This document shows positions 1 to 5,369 of a DNA stretch of 20,561 bases, in pieces (the first letter of the stretch is position 1; each line of letters begins with the position of its first letter). The notes beneath the pieces were generated by a model, which searched no databases, was not told the origin of the DNA, and saw nothing but the letters and a program-made list of their open reading frames with translations. Made by a program: the position numbers and the translations under genes. The stretch is from IMG/VR virus record IMGVR_UViG_3300027969_000492, positions 1-20,561 of that record. The stretch is one strand, 5' to 3'. Source of the DNA: a virus.

Positions 1-37
1 ACCTAATTGGTAGACCCGCCTCGTGCGACACGCCCAA

Positions 38-120
38 GGGGGGCGACCCCCAAAGGGTCGATCCCAATAGCTATTAAGAGGGCATTAAGAAATCACTGGA
101 ATTTTCACGAAAATTTTTTA
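38..120 (+). repeat. Intergenic module copy 1
   Basis: This copy holds a GGGGGGCGACCCCC palindrome, then CTATTAAGAGGGC, then TTCACGAAAA and an A/T-rich run leading into the promoter at 139. It belongs to the ATTAAGAG subtype also seen in copies 2 and 3. The order of parts matches the other copies, although the box is more diverged. Confidence 0.6.
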
Positions 121-138
121 AAATTATTTTTCAAAAAA

Positions 139-160
139 TGTCGTACCCTTATGCTAGGAT
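139..160 (+). promoter_or_regulatory. PafBC-type promoter for 189-722
   Basis: TGTCGTAC (139-146), N8, TAGGAT (155-160). The -35 region is only an A-run. The predicted +1 is A167, seven bases after the -10, giving a leader that begins ACATCAACAG. Confidence 0.7.
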
Positions 161-188
161 GTAACTACATCAACAGATTGGAAGCCAA

Positions 189-722
189 ATGACCTACTTC
201 AACCGCTACCTAGAAATCGCTAAGAGTGCAACAGCATCCGAGATTGAATTGGCAACACAGTGGTATTGTGACGCAGAACTAATTGCCCACGATGTTACTC
301 GTATTCTAAACGCTCGTGGAATTGTTGCAACACTTGAAACAGGTGCTAGTGTTGTTTCATCATTCTCACCTCGTCAGCGTTGGAATCGCAATGTTGTTCA
401 AGCATTAGACTTTGCACATACAGGACAGGCAACAGGACTAAAGAATAATTTAGTTATGGCACAAAATAGTTTAGTGTTAGGTTTCAATGCACTAAAGGGA
501 TTAAAAACAAATGCATTCGCCCGAGCAATCGCTGGTGATGAAAATGCGGTGACAATAGATGTATGGATGTGTTATGCAGGTGGACTAGATACTAATGCAC
601 CAAATAAAACACAATACCGCGAAATGTCGCAAGCAGTTATGGATGTTGCTAAAGAGTTACACCTAACACCTCGCACAACTCAAGCACTTATCTGGATAAT
701 CTTTAGGGGGTCTGCACACTAA
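189..722 (+). CDS. Unknown phage protein with HhH-GPD-like segment
   Basis: The protein has 177 residues and I do not recognise it as a named family. Residues 101-127 (ALKGLKTNAF, then GDENAVTIDVWM) resemble the helix-hairpin-helix plus catalytic-Asp segment of HhH-GPD DNA glycosylases, which typically read LxGxGxKTA...vDthv. D124 would be the candidate catalytic Asp. The N-terminal ~60 residues are helical and end in an Arg-rich SPRQRWNRN turn that could contact DNA. It lacks the 4Fe-4S cysteines of the EndoIII group. A weak SD (GGAAG) lies 4-8 bases before the ATG, and the gene follows the module promoter at 139-160. It is translationally coupled (TAATG) to the micro-peptide at 722. The glycosylase relation is a pattern-level inference; an unrelated helical DNA-binding protein is equally possible. 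Confidence 0.75.
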   Translation: MTYFNRYLEIAKSATASEIELATQWYCDAELIAHDVTRILNARGIVATLETGASVVSSFSPRQRWNRNVVQALDFAHTGQATGLKNNLVMAQNSLVLGFNALKGLKTNAFARAIAGDENAVTIDVWMCYAGGLDTNAPNKTQYREMSQAVMDVAKELHLTPRTTQALIWIIFRGSAH

Positions 723-784
723 TGAAAATTTTTATCTGGATAGTAATAATTCTTTTAATACTCGGTGCGTGTTCGGGTTCATAG
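722..784 (+). CDS. Micro-ORF: lipoprotein-like membrane peptide, 20 aa
   Basis: ATG overlaps the previous stop (TAATG). The peptide starts MKIFIWIVIILLILGACSGS. It has one Lys, a hydrophobic core, and an L-G-A-C sequence that resembles a lipobox followed by three small polar residues, as though it were only a lipoprotein signal peptide. A similar peptide sits at the end of the operon at 6243-6308 (MKYFIWIIFILLFLGG...), which argues that both are real. It could be a membrane-acting toxin-like or exclusion peptide; that is a guess. The 3' end of the gene supplies one arm of a hairpin. Confidence 0.5.
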   Translation: MKIFIWIVIILLILGACSGS

Positions 785-789
785 CACCG
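763..789 (+). terminator. Hairpin across the stop codon of 722-784
   Basis: CGGTGC (763-768) pairs with GCACCG (784-789), which starts inside the TAG (782-784). The CCCTTCGGGG hairpin and the palindrome follow directly. There is no U-tract, so termination is inferred. Confidence 0.4.
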
Positions 790-857
790 CCCTTCGGGGT
801 CGACCCCCACCCATCTTAATAACATTAAGAGGGCTTTTTAAAATTCACGAGAAAAAA
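790..857 (+). repeat. Intergenic module copy 2
   Basis: CCCTTCGGGG hairpin running into GGGGTCGACCCC (796-807), then the hairpin CTTAAT-AAC-ATTAAG (815-829), then GAGGGCTTTTTAAAATTCACGAGAAAA, which continues into the promoter at 858. This is one of the clearest copies. Confidence 0.8.
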
Positions 858-879
858 TGTCGTACCCTTGTGCTATAGT
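858..879 (+). promoter_or_regulatory. PafBC-type promoter for 905-1201
   Basis: TGTCGTAC (858-865), N8 ending TGTGC, TATAGT (874-879). Predicted +1 is A886, giving the leader ATCAACCTAAAGGAG. The -35 region is an A-run. Confidence 0.75.
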
Positions 880-904
880 AAAACTATCAACCTAAAGGAG
901 AAAA

Positions 905-1201
905 ATGTTCACTCTAAATAACATCACTAAGACCGCCGACCACTCTGCCTATTTAGTTTCATCAAAGGCTTGCCCAACTTGTGATGATGTAATCACTATT
1001 GAGATTGCCCCTGACAAATTATTTTTATACAATCAGGGTGGCTATGCTCAAGATGTTCTTGATGGTTTTGAGCCTGATACTCGTGAGCGTTTTATTACAG
1101 GTACTTGCGGTGATTGTTGGAACGCTATGTTTGGACAAGGTGATTTAGATTACCTTATTGACGACTATGCTGAAGCATCACTATTTGGTTGGGAAAACTA
1201 A
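905..1201 (+). CDS. Small protein with two Cys pairs (zinc-ribbon-like)
   Basis: The protein has 98 residues. Cys pairs CPTC (about residues 23-26) and CGDC (about 68-71) are spaced like the two knuckles of a zinc ribbon, with a beta-rich stretch between them (ITIEIAPDKLFLY). The C-terminus is acidic and aromatic. A strong SD (AAAGGAG) ends four bases before the ATG. It is a single-gene unit between two intergenic modules. No function can be assigned; zinc-ribbon mini-proteins in phages often bind nucleic acid or host RNA polymerase, but nothing here proves that. Confidence 0.85.
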   Translation: MFTLNNITKTADHSAYLVSSKACPTCDDVITIEIAPDKLFLYNQGGYAQDVLDGFEPDTRERFITGTCGDCWNAMFGQGDLDYLIDDYAEASLFGWEN

Positions 1202-1208
1202 AACCACC

Positions 1209-1281
1209 AGCCCTTCGGGGCAGGGGGGCGACCCCCCTCACTTAATGACATTAAGAGAGCTTTTTAAATTTCACCAAAAAA
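1209..1281 (+). repeat. Intergenic module copy 3
   Basis: CCCTTCGGGG, then GGGGGGCGACCCCCC (1223-1237), then a perfect hairpin CTTAAT-GAC-ATTAAG (1241-1255), then GAGCTTTTTAAATTTCACCAAAAA up to the promoter. A weak stop-straddling pairing, TGGTT (1186-1190) with AACCA (1202-1206), precedes it. Confidence 0.8.
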
Positions 1282-1303
1282 TGTCGTACCCCTGTGGTAT
1301 GAT
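1282..1303 (+). promoter_or_regulatory. PafBC-type promoter for 1330-2017 operon
   Basis: TGTCGTAC (1282-1289), N8 ending TGTGG, TATGAT (1298-1303). Predicted +1 is A310 in this thousand (1310), leader ATAAACCAAAAGGAG. Confidence 0.75.
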
Positions 1304-1329
1304 GAAATCATAAACCAAAAGGAGAAAAA

Positions 1330-1569
1330 ATGACAGACAAGAAATCACTCGCAGACCTTACCGATGAATTGGTAAATGTTATGTATGAATTGGATAAGGC
1401 AAAATACTCACGACCTGAGCGCATACACGGTTGGATTAAAACAAGTTATCTTTTGGCTTTTGGTTTGGACAACAATTTAGGCAAGCGACAACTTGCCAAC
1501 ACTTTACAACGACAAATTGACGAAGCAAGGCAAGAATTGTCAGACCTATGTGCTAAGGTAGAGGTATGA
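1330..1569 (+). CDS. Unknown 79-aa helical protein
   Basis: First gene of a three-gene operon. The sequence is predicted to be mostly helical, with an N-terminal Asp/Glu/Lys-rich helix and a C-terminal helix (LQRQIDEARQELSDL) of coiled-coil character. There are no Cys pairs and no membrane segment. AAGGAG sits seven bases before the ATG. The stop overlaps the start of the next gene. Not recognised. Confidence 0.75.
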   Translation: MTDKKSLADLTDELVNVMYELDKAKYSRPERIHGWIKTSYLLAFGLDNNLGKRQLANTLQRQIDEARQELSDLCAKVEV

Positions 1570-1706
1570 AAAAGTTAATCACCACAACAGCAACACCAGA
1601 GCAATTACAAGCACGATTAGAGTTACGCCGTAGCAACGCAAGCGGTGGACACAAAAATAAAAAAGCCTACACTCGCAAAACAAAACATAAAGGAATAGGA
1701 TACTAA
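1566..1706 (+). CDS. Small very basic protein, 46 aa
   Basis: ATG at 1566 overlaps the previous TGA (ATGA), and its TAA overlaps the next ATG (TAATG), so both junctions support it as a real gene. Thr-rich start (MKKLITTTATP), a short helix with Arg-Arg, then a Gly/Lys/Arg/His tail (GGHKNKKAYTRKTKHKGIG). It is strikingly basic among acidic neighbours and is probably nucleic-acid binding; that role is inferred from charge alone. Confidence 0.65.
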   Translation: MKKLITTTATPEQLQARLELRRSNASGGHKNKKAYTRKTKHKGIGY

Positions 1707-2017
1707 TGGGAAATCAAACAGCAATCTCAATCTCAGAAACAGACATCACTTTGGAACAGCAAATTGCTTGGCACTTGCAAGGCAATCACTATCCACCAAT
1801 TCCAACAACTATGGTTCAGCCTTGTATTGACGCTATTGACGCATACAATGAAGATAACCCTAGTTTAGAAATTGAAATGCCTGAAGGTGTATTCTACAAG
1901 GGCAACACCACCGCCCCTGCTTGGGCAATCATTGAACAGCATCACCTAGATGCTTGGTGCTATTCTGAAGACTACATAGATGACGCTTGGCTTGACGAAG
2001 ATGAGGACTCTGAGTAG
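1706..2017 (+). CDS. Unknown acidic 103-aa protein
   Basis: Last gene of the operon. A helix EQQIAWHLQGNHYPPIP is followed by a Pro-rich turn, then MVQPCIDAIDAYNEDNP, and the protein ends in a run of Asp/Glu (DDAWLDEDEDSE). The amphipathic start and proline turn look like a small folded alpha/beta protein, but I cannot name a family. Its last codons form one arm of a hairpin across the stop codon. Confidence 0.8.
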   Translation: MGNQTAISISETDITLEQQIAWHLQGNHYPPIPTTMVQPCIDAIDAYNEDNPSLEIEMPEGVFYKGNTTAPAWAIIEQHHLDAWCYSEDYIDDAWLDEDEDSE

Positions 2018-2022
2018 TCCTC
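2003..2022 (+). terminator. Hairpin across the stop codon of 1706-2017
   Basis: GAGGACT (2003-2009) pairs perfectly with AGTCCTC (2016-2022). The TAG (2015-2017) lies at the loop/stem border. The CCCTTCGGGG and GGGGTCGACCCCC elements follow. Confidence 0.5.
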
Positions 2023-2107
2023 ACCCTTCGGGGTCGACCCCCGCAGCCGATCCTATTACGATAGCTTCAAAAATTGCCTGGAATTTAAGGTGTTTTGGTA
2101 CCAAAAA
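2023..2107 (+). repeat. Intergenic module copy 4
   Basis: CCCTTCGGGG, then GGGGTCGACCCCC (2030-2042), then CTAT-TACG-ATAG (2053-2064) with AGCTTCAAAAATTG. The downstream part is diverged (CCTGGAATTTAAGGTG) before the promoter. Confidence 0.7.
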
Positions 2108-2129
2108 TGTCAGACCCTTGTGGTAGAGT
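2108..2129 (+). promoter_or_regulatory. PafBC-type promoter, leaderless gene 2136
   Basis: TGTCAGAC (2108-2115), N8 ending TGTGG, TAGAGT (2124-2129). The seventh base after the -10 is the A of the ATG at 2136, so the transcript should have no leader. Confidence 0.75.
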
Positions 2130-2135
2130 ATCACT

Positions 2136-2276
2136 ATGGAAACAATAAAAAAGATTCTAGATTATTTTGACCAAAATGGTTTTTACCATTCCGACCTAAT
2201 TGAATACCACATTGGTTGCTGTGAGTGTGAAATTGCTTATGCAAATACACAGCCGACCAAGCACTATGAACACTAA
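2136..2276 (+). CDS. Unknown 46-aa protein with CCEC motif
   Basis: Leaderless: the ATG coincides with the predicted +1, and no SD exists. The N-terminal helix (METIKKILDYFDQNGFY) leads to YHIGCCECEIAYAN, with three Cys in four residues and several His, so metal binding is plausible. It is a single gene, followed within five bases by the next promoter. Not recognised. Confidence 0.6.
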   Translation: METIKKILDYFDQNGFYHSDLIEYHIGCCECEIAYANTQPTKHYEH

Positions 2277-2279
2277 AAA

Positions 2280-2301
2280 TGTCAGACCCCTATGATAAGG
2301 T
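2280..2301 (+). promoter_or_regulatory. PafBC-type promoter, leaderless whiB-like gene 2308
   Basis: TGTCAGAC (2280-2287), N8, TAAGGT (2296-2301). The ATG at 2308 is exactly the seventh base after the -10. The promoter directly abuts the stop of 2136-2276, with no palindrome or box between them. Confidence 0.75.
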
Positions 2302-2307
2302 GGAACT

Positions 2308-2514
2308 ATGTTTCAAGATAAAGCAAACTGCCTAAAGGCAGACACCAATCTTTTCTTTTCTGAATTGAAAAGCAAAGTAGCAAAAGCAAAAGAAATCTGT
2401 AACTCTTGTTTAGTAATAAATGAGTGTTTACAGTTTTCAATAGACAACAACATTGAACACGGAACTTTTGGTGGACTAACCGAAAGCGAACGAAAGGGAT
2501 TACTAAATGTGTAA
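2308..2514 (+). CDS. whiB: WhiB-like Fe-S transcription factor
   Basis: The protein has 68 residues. Cysteines C8, C31, C34 and C40 give the WhiB arrangement C...CxxCx5C that holds a 4Fe-4S cluster. GTFGG at 52-56 is the G-[VITF]-[WF]-G-G turn, which is followed by an ESERKG basic patch. Wbl proteins bind the sigma-A C-terminal domain and alter promoter choice; phage versions (for example TM4 WhiB) are known to interfere with host WhiB2. This one is shorter than host Wbl proteins and lacks a long C-terminal tail. It is expressed as a leaderless mRNA and overlaps the next mini-gene. It may regulate the host or the phage's own module promoters. Confidence 0.85.
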   Translation: MFQDKANCLKADTNLFFSELKSKVAKAKEICNSCLVINECLQFSIDNNIEHGTFGGLTESERKGLLNV

Positions 2515-2605
2515 GGTTCACCCAATCATAAATGTAACCGATAGAGATAACCCAACCTGTATGCTATGCGGTGCAAGCGTACCAGAAGCGAGAGATGATT
2601 ACTAA
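2507..2605 (+). CDS. Mini-protein with CxxC knuckle, 32 aa
   Basis: The start overlaps the stop of the WhiB gene by eight bases. MCKVHP opens the protein and TCMLCGASV follows around residues 17-25, so Cys2, His5, Cys18 and Cys21 could bind one zinc. It ends EARDDY. It is too short for most gene callers, but the coupling and Cys pattern resemble the mini-genes at 5474 and 13462. Confidence 0.55.
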   Translation: MCKVHPIINVTDRDNPTCMLCGASVPEARDDY

Positions 2606-2606
2606 A

Positions 2607-2819
2607 ATGGAATTTCAAACTAACTTATTTATTCAGTATGACCCACACCCAACAAACTATGCTAACCCCTATGAGTTTACAAATGTTCACCCAGACAATA
2701 AATACAAAATTGAAAATGGTATGTTGTCTTTTGAAACTGTAAGCGGTAACGAAATTATTTACATACCAGCCGAAAACATTTTATTTTTTTACACAACTTG
2801 CGAAAGGGTTGGTTCATAA
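2607..2819 (+). CDS. Unknown 70-aa protein
   Basis: I start it at the ATG just after the preceding stop (2607). An in-frame ATG at 2595 and a GTG at 2571 are alternatives but overlap the previous gene. The sequence is Tyr/Asn/Pro-rich at the front (YDPHPTNYANPYEFTNV) and beta-strand-like behind (GNEIIYIPAENILFFY). No family recognised. Its last codons form an 8-bp hairpin with sequence after the stop. Confidence 0.65.
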   Translation: MEFQTNLFIQYDPHPTNYANPYEFTNVHPDNKYKIENGMLSFETVSGNEIIYIPAENILFFYTTCERVGS

Positions 2820-2825
2820 CCAGCC
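2807..2825 (+). terminator. Hairpin across the stop codon of 2607-2819
   Basis: GGTTGGTT (2807-2814) pairs with AACCAGCC (2818-2825), one G-U pair, loop CAT. The TAA (2817-2819) spans the loop and the first stem bases. Confidence 0.5.
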
Positions 2826-2826
2826 C

Positions 2827-2918
2827 TCTCGGGGGGCGACCCCCCGCCCTTCCTTTTACGAAGGGCATAAAATTTCACCGAAAAATAAATAAAAAAAAAA
2901 TAAAAAAAGTCTTGAAAA
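2827..2918 (+). repeat. Intergenic module copy 5
   Basis: GGGGGGCGACCCCCC (2831-2845), then a 7-bp hairpin GCCCTTC-loop-GAAGGGC (2846-2866) with TTTTAC in the loop, then AAAATTTCACCGAAAAA and a long A-rich run up to the -35. Confidence 0.8.
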
Positions 2919-2940
2919 TGTCAGACCGTTGTGCTAAGAT
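2912..2940 (+). promoter_or_regulatory. Promoter for 2969-3121, best -35 in series
   Basis: TTGAAA (2912-2917), 17-bp spacer containing TGTCAGAC (2919-2926) and TGTGC, then TAAGAT (2935-2940). It combines a sigma-A -35 with the -26 TGTC element. Predicted +1 is A2947, leader AATCAACCGAAAGGAAG. Confidence 0.8.
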
Positions 2941-2968
2941 TATACTAATCAACCGAAAGGAAGCAAAA

Positions 2969-3121
2969 ATGGATAAATCATCTATTACAGTAGGCAGTAC
3001 CCTTACAACTCTAACCTCAAAGGTTACAGGACAGGTAAAGGAAATTGTCAAAAACGCAAATGGCTCTTTGCGTGTTCGTCTTGATGTAAATGGTCAAGAC
3101 CGTTGGACAACCGTAAAGTAG
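2969..3121 (+). CDS. Unknown 50-aa SH3/KOW-like beta protein
   Basis: ATG at 2969 follows GAAAGGAAG in the conserved leader; the longer upstream frame runs through the module and is discarded. The protein is all-beta in pattern (SSITVGSTLTTLTSKVTGQVKEIV, then SLRVRLDVNGQDRWTTVK). The V-G-S-x-V-T-G-x-V-x-E-I rhythm resembles small SH3-like or KOW barrels, which often bind RNA or DNA. That assignment is a fold guess only. Confidence 0.7.
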   Translation: MDKSSITVGSTLTTLTSKVTGQVKEIVKNANGSLRVRLDVNGQDRWTTVK

Positions 3122-3147
3122 TCTGATTGTGGGGGTATGGCAAAAAA

Positions 3148-3169
3148 TGTCATACCCCTGTGATAAGAT
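3148..3169 (+). promoter_or_regulatory. PafBC-type promoter for 3204-3674
   Basis: TGTCATAC (3148-3155), N8 ending TGTGA, TAAGAT (3164-3169). Predicted +1 is A3176 (ACAACCTACC...AAAGGA). It lies only 26 bases after the previous stop, with no palindrome. Confidence 0.75.
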
Positions 3170-3203
3170 TATTTTACAACCTACCAACAAAAAGGAAAAT
3201 AAA

Positions 3204-3674
3204 ATGGGATTAGACCAATACCTATCAGCAACCGAATACATTTCCCGATACGATTGGGATAACGACAACGACAACCGCAACGAATTGTTTTACCAGATTG
3301 TAGAGCAGTTTGGTGTTTCCGACCAAGTTTCTAAGGATAGTTTTGGCGGAATAAACATTGACTTCCCTATGGGTTATTGGCGTAAGTCAAATCAAATCCA
3401 TAATTGGTTTGTGGAAACCATTGGTAATGGTGTAGACGAGTGTCAGAAAATGTTTGTCAATCGTGAAAACCTAGAGGAATTGAAATCTTTGTGTGAGCAG
3501 GTTCTCGCAGATAATTCTTTAGCATCAGAACTTTTGCCAACAGCATCAGGTTTCTTTTTTGGTTCAACCGAATTTGACGAATACTATTTCGCAGACTTAA
3601 AGCACACGGTTGAAACGATTGACCGTTGCCTTGCTTCTAAGTTTGATTACTTTGAGTATCAGGCTTCTTGGTAA
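3204..3674 (+). CDS. Conserved-type phage protein of the MGLDxYL family
   Basis: The ATG at 3204 follows AAAGGAAAATAAA; the longer upstream frame would run through the promoter. The protein has 156 residues. It opens MGLDQYLSA, and later has MGYWRKSNQIHNWFV and GVDECQKMFV, the signature of a small protein found in many phages and some bacteria and known only as hypothetical. The conserved YWRKxNxIHxWF segment with its His and Trp residues may be a binding site, but no activity is established to my knowledge. It ends in an aromatic stretch (DYFEYQASW). Its 3' end pairs across the stop codon. Confidence 0.85.
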   Translation: MGLDQYLSATEYISRYDWDNDNDNRNELFYQIVEQFGVSDQVSKDSFGGINIDFPMGYWRKSNQIHNWFVETIGNGVDECQKMFVNRENLEELKSLCEQVLADNSLASELLPTASGFFFGSTEFDEYYFADLKHTVETIDRCLASKFDYFEYQASW

Positions 3675-3678
3675 AGCC
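3662..3678 (+). terminator. Short hairpin across the stop codon of 3204-3674
   Basis: GGCTT (3662-3666) pairs with AAGCC (3674-3678), loop CTTGGTA, with the TAA (3672-3674) at the loop edge. It lies just before the tRNA pair and could mark the processing end of a joint transcript. Confidence 0.35.
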
Positions 3679-3681
3679 ACC

Positions 3682-3753
3682 GCCCCCATCGTCTATTGGT
3701 TAGGATTTCACGCTTTCATCGTGAAGGACAGGGTTCAATTCCCTGTGGGGGTA
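3682..3753 (+). tRNA. tRNA-Glu (UUC)
   Basis: Acceptor GCCCCCA (3682-3688) pairs with TGGGGGT (3746-3752), with a G-U first pair and discriminator A753. The anticodon arm is TCACG-CTTTCAT-CGTGA, giving anticodon UUC (Glu, GAA/GAG). The T arm is CAGGG-TTCAATT-CCCTG. CCA is not encoded. The two codons it reads are abundant in the acidic proteins around it. Confidence 0.92.
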
Positions 3754-3757
3754 CTAA

Positions 3758-3834
3758 GGTCTCATAGCATAATTGGTTAATGCACCACCCTGTCACGGTG
3801 GAGAGTGCGGGTTCGAATCCCGCTGGGATCGCCA
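3758..3834 (+). tRNA. tRNA-Asp (GUC)
   Basis: Acceptor GGTCTCA pairs with TGGGATC (two G-U pairs), discriminator G, and CCA is encoded (3832-3834). The anticodon arm is CCACC-CTGTCAC-GGTGG, anticodon GUC (Asp). The T arm is GCGGG-TTCGAAT-CCCGC. It begins four bases after tRNA-Glu, so both are likely cut from one precursor read through from 3204-3674. Confidence 0.93.
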
Positions 3835-3837
3835 AAG

Positions 3838-3905
3838 CTGGGGGGCGACCCCTCACCCTTATATTTACGAAGCTTCCAAAAATTCACCGAAAAAAGTCTT
3901 GAAAA
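3838..3905 (+). repeat. Intergenic module copy 6
   Basis: GGGGGGCGACCCC (3840-3852), then ATATTTACGAAGCTTCC, then AAAAATTCACCGAAAAAAG, and the -35 at 3899. This is close to the consensus box. It follows the tRNA pair rather than a protein gene. Confidence 0.8.
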
Positions 3906-3927
3906 TGTCGGTGGTATGTGATAGAGT
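3899..3927 (+). promoter_or_regulatory. Exact PafBC-motif promoter, leaderless gene 3934
   Basis: TTGAAA (3899-3904), 17-bp spacer, TAGAGT (3922-3927). Inside the spacer TGTCGGTG (3906-3913)-N8-TAGAGT fits the published RecA-independent damage motif tTGTCRgtg-N8-TAnnnT at every conserved position except the leading T, which is A. The seventh base after the -10 is the ATG at 3934. Confidence 0.85.
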
Positions 3928-3933
3928 TTCACT

Positions 3934-4326
3934 ATGAGTTACATTAAACGCCTACTAGAGGAAATTGAGGAACTACCTGTGTCTTTTAAGATTACAACCG
4001 CTATTGAAACAACCTATGATGAACTTGACATTATCCGAGAAATGCTTGCCACAGGTGAGTATGGATTTGGTTTGTCAGACATTACAACCGAAGCAGTTAT
4101 TGACTTTATTGGTCGCCTAGAGTTTGGTTCTGATGTTATGTATAACAACACAACACACACAACATTCGCTAAGGCTGTTACATACCGTATCTATGATGAA
4201 AACGGTTCAGGTGATTTCTTTAACCGTTCGTTTGACGGTGTATCAGAAAACATTAGAAACGCACAAAATGGAACAGACCCAGAAGCATTAAAGAAACTTC
4301 TTGGTGGATACTTTGAGGGGGAATAA
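3934..4326 (+). CDS. Unknown 130-aa protein
   Basis: Leaderless, with the ATG at predicted +1. It begins with an acidic helix (MSYIKRLLEEIEELPVSF), has a central helical region (TYDELDIIREMLATGEYG, then TEAVIDFIGRLEFG) and a C-terminal Asn/Gly-rich part ending LLGGYFEGE. No Cys pair or membrane segment, and no family recognised. The stop is coupled (TAATG) to 4326-4532. Confidence 0.8.
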   Translation: MSYIKRLLEEIEELPVSFKITTAIETTYDELDIIREMLATGEYGFGLSDITTEAVIDFIGRLEFGSDVMYNNTTHTTFAKAVTYRIYDENGSGDFFNRSFDGVSENIRNAQNGTDPEALKKLLGGYFEGE

Positions 4327-4532
4327 TGAGAGCAACAATCAGTCGTCAATACCGAGAGGGTAATTGGTCAATTTATTCAGAGGACATAGACCACCATTGG
4401 GAAAGGTTTTTAGAAGTTTGCCCATTTGAGTTTGATAAAGAAATCGCTTTGCACCGTTGGTATGCTGAGGGATTTATTCAGGCACTATTTGGTAGTGGTG
4501 CTCAATTAAGCATAGAATGGCAAAATAATTAA
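4326..4532 (+). CDS. Unknown 68-aa protein
   Basis: Coupled to the preceding gene by TAATG. It is rich in Trp and His (NWSIYSEDIDHHWERF, LHRWYAEGF) and contains one Cys. It is probably a small alpha/beta protein and I do not recognise it. The next promoter begins ten bases after its stop, without a terminator palindrome. Confidence 0.75.
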   Translation: MRATISRQYREGNWSIYSEDIDHHWERFLEVCPFEFDKEIALHRWYAEGFIQALFGSGAQLSIEWQNN

Positions 4533-4541
4533 AAAAAAGTC

Positions 4542-4570
4542 TTGAAAATGTCAGACCTATCTGATAAGAT
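4542..4570 (+). promoter_or_regulatory. Promoter for 4603-5265 operon
   Basis: TTGAAA (4542-4547), 17-bp spacer with TGTCAGAC (4549-4556), TAAGAT (4565-4570). Predicted +1 is A4577, leader ATAAACCTACCGAAAGAG. Confidence 0.8.
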
Positions 4571-4602
4571 AATCTTATAAACCTACCGAAAGAGAGAAAA
4601 TA

Positions 4603-4935
4603 ATGGGTGCTAGAGTACACTTTTTATTCAATGACGGAACTGATAATTCCGTAGTGCTTTATTCACATTGGGGCGAGGATAGTTGGCAACAAGACTTAGC
4701 CAAAGCAATTCGTCACGCACAACCACGCTTGGGTGATACATCATACTTTACTCGTATGGTTATTTCACACCTTATTCAGAACGAACTACTTGATGAAACA
4801 GGCTATGGTATTTATGCCATAGACCCAAGAGCAGCCAACGCAGTAATTTCTGATGAATTAGTTGAGATTGACTTAGTAAAAGAAACTGTAAATGGTTATT
4901 CATTTGACAGTATGATGATTTGGCAGGAAGCGTAA
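4603..4935 (+). CDS. Unknown 110-aa phage protein
   Basis: The leader ends GAAAGAGAGAAAATA before the ATG. The sequence starts with a beta hairpin (GARVHFLFNDGTDNSVVLYS) leading into HWGEDSW, then a helix (QQDLAKAIRHAQPRL). Similar proteins with a V-V-L-Y-S-H-W-G strand occur in other phages as far as I recall, always without a known function. It starts a three-gene coupled operon. Confidence 0.8.
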   Translation: MGARVHFLFNDGTDNSVVLYSHWGEDSWQQDLAKAIRHAQPRLGDTSYFTRMVISHLIQNELLDETGYGIYAIDPRAANAVISDELVEIDLVKETVNGYSFDSMMIWQEA

Positions 4936-5129
4936 TGACACATTATTTCGCAACAGACGGAAACTATGGTGACGGTACAGGTATGATTATGCTAGTCACC
5001 GATAATTGGACAGAAGAAATGTGGGAACTAATTGCTAGTGTTACTGATAGCAATCGCATCATTGTTGCTCATAGGTTTGCTCACGGCTATACAGTAGATG
5101 AAATAGAAAAGGAATTATTTAATGGATAA
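4935..5129 (+). CDS. Unknown 64-aa protein
   Basis: I use the ATG at 4935, which overlaps the previous stop (TAATG), rather than the in-frame start at 4920. The protein is Asp/Gly-rich at the front (YFATDGNYGDGTGMIML), with WTEEMWELIASVTD in the middle. It overlaps the next gene by eight bases. Not recognised. Confidence 0.75.
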   Translation: MTHYFATDGNYGDGTGMIMLVTDNWTEEMWELIASVTDSNRIIVAHRFAHGYTVDEIEKELFNG

Positions 5130-5265
5130 AGCAGTTTATGAATTACTAGCAGAGTGGTATCCAGATGGTGTATTCACAGAAGATGAACTTTGGGAAGTGA
5201 TTGCCGAAGTTGATGGTCATAAACAAGATTACTATGCAGATGGTGATTTGACCGAGTGGCTTTAA
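5122..5265 (+). CDS. Unknown acidic 47-aa protein
   Basis: The start lies inside the end of the previous gene. It is almost wholly acidic (EDELWEVIAEVDGHK, ADGDLTEWL). The final Leu-stop codons form the hairpin GTGGCT-TTA-AGCCAC. Not recognised; it is supported by the coupling and its acidic composition, like its neighbours. Confidence 0.65.
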   Translation: MDKAVYELLAEWYPDGVFTEDELWEVIAEVDGHKQDYYADGDLTEWL

Positions 5266-5270
5266 GCCAC
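5256..5270 (+). terminator. Hairpin across the stop codon of 5122-5265
   Basis: GTGGCT (5256-5261), loop TTA, AGCCAC (5265-5270). The TAA (5263-5265) sits in the loop. CCCTTCGGGG and the palindrome follow at once. Confidence 0.5.
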
Positions 5271-5341
5271 CCCTTCGGGGTCGACCCCCCTAGCTCTCAT
5301 TTACGAGAGATCTAAAAATTCACCGAAAAAAGTCTTGTTTT
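5271..5341 (+). repeat. Intergenic module copy 7
   Basis: CCCTTCGGGG, GGGGTCGACCCCCC (5277-5290), hairpin CTCTC-ATTTAC-GAGAG (5294-5309), AGATCTAAAAATTCACCGAAAAAAG. A near-consensus copy. Confidence 0.85.
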
Positions 5342-5363
5342 TGTCGTACCTATGGTGTATAGT
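5335..5363 (+). promoter_or_regulatory. Promoter for 5474-6308 operon
   Basis: TTGTTT (5335-5340), 17-bp spacer with TGTCGTAC (5342-5349), TATAGT (5358-5363). Predicted +1 is about T5370, immediately before the long inverted repeat at 5371. Confidence 0.75.
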
Positions 5364-5369
5364 AGTATT

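Larger units (their letters stand above)
1..188. other. Left-edge intergenic stretch with regulatory module
   Basis: I see no convincing gene here. An open frame at 7-192 runs through the module palindrome, the AT tract and the promoter, so I treat it as chance. The stretch holds GGGGGGCGACCCCC at 38-51, a GGGTCGATCCC-like echo near 55-67, an ATTAAGAGGGC box near 72-83, a TTCACGAAAA stretch near 104-113 and the promoter at 139-160. The first ~35 bases are unassigned. Confidence 0.6.

Noticed and set aside
7-192. Plus-strand open frame of 61 codons at the left edge
   Set aside because: It runs through the module palindrome, the AT tract and the promoter, lacks an SD and has an unstructured, basic start; the gene at 189 accounts for the region better.
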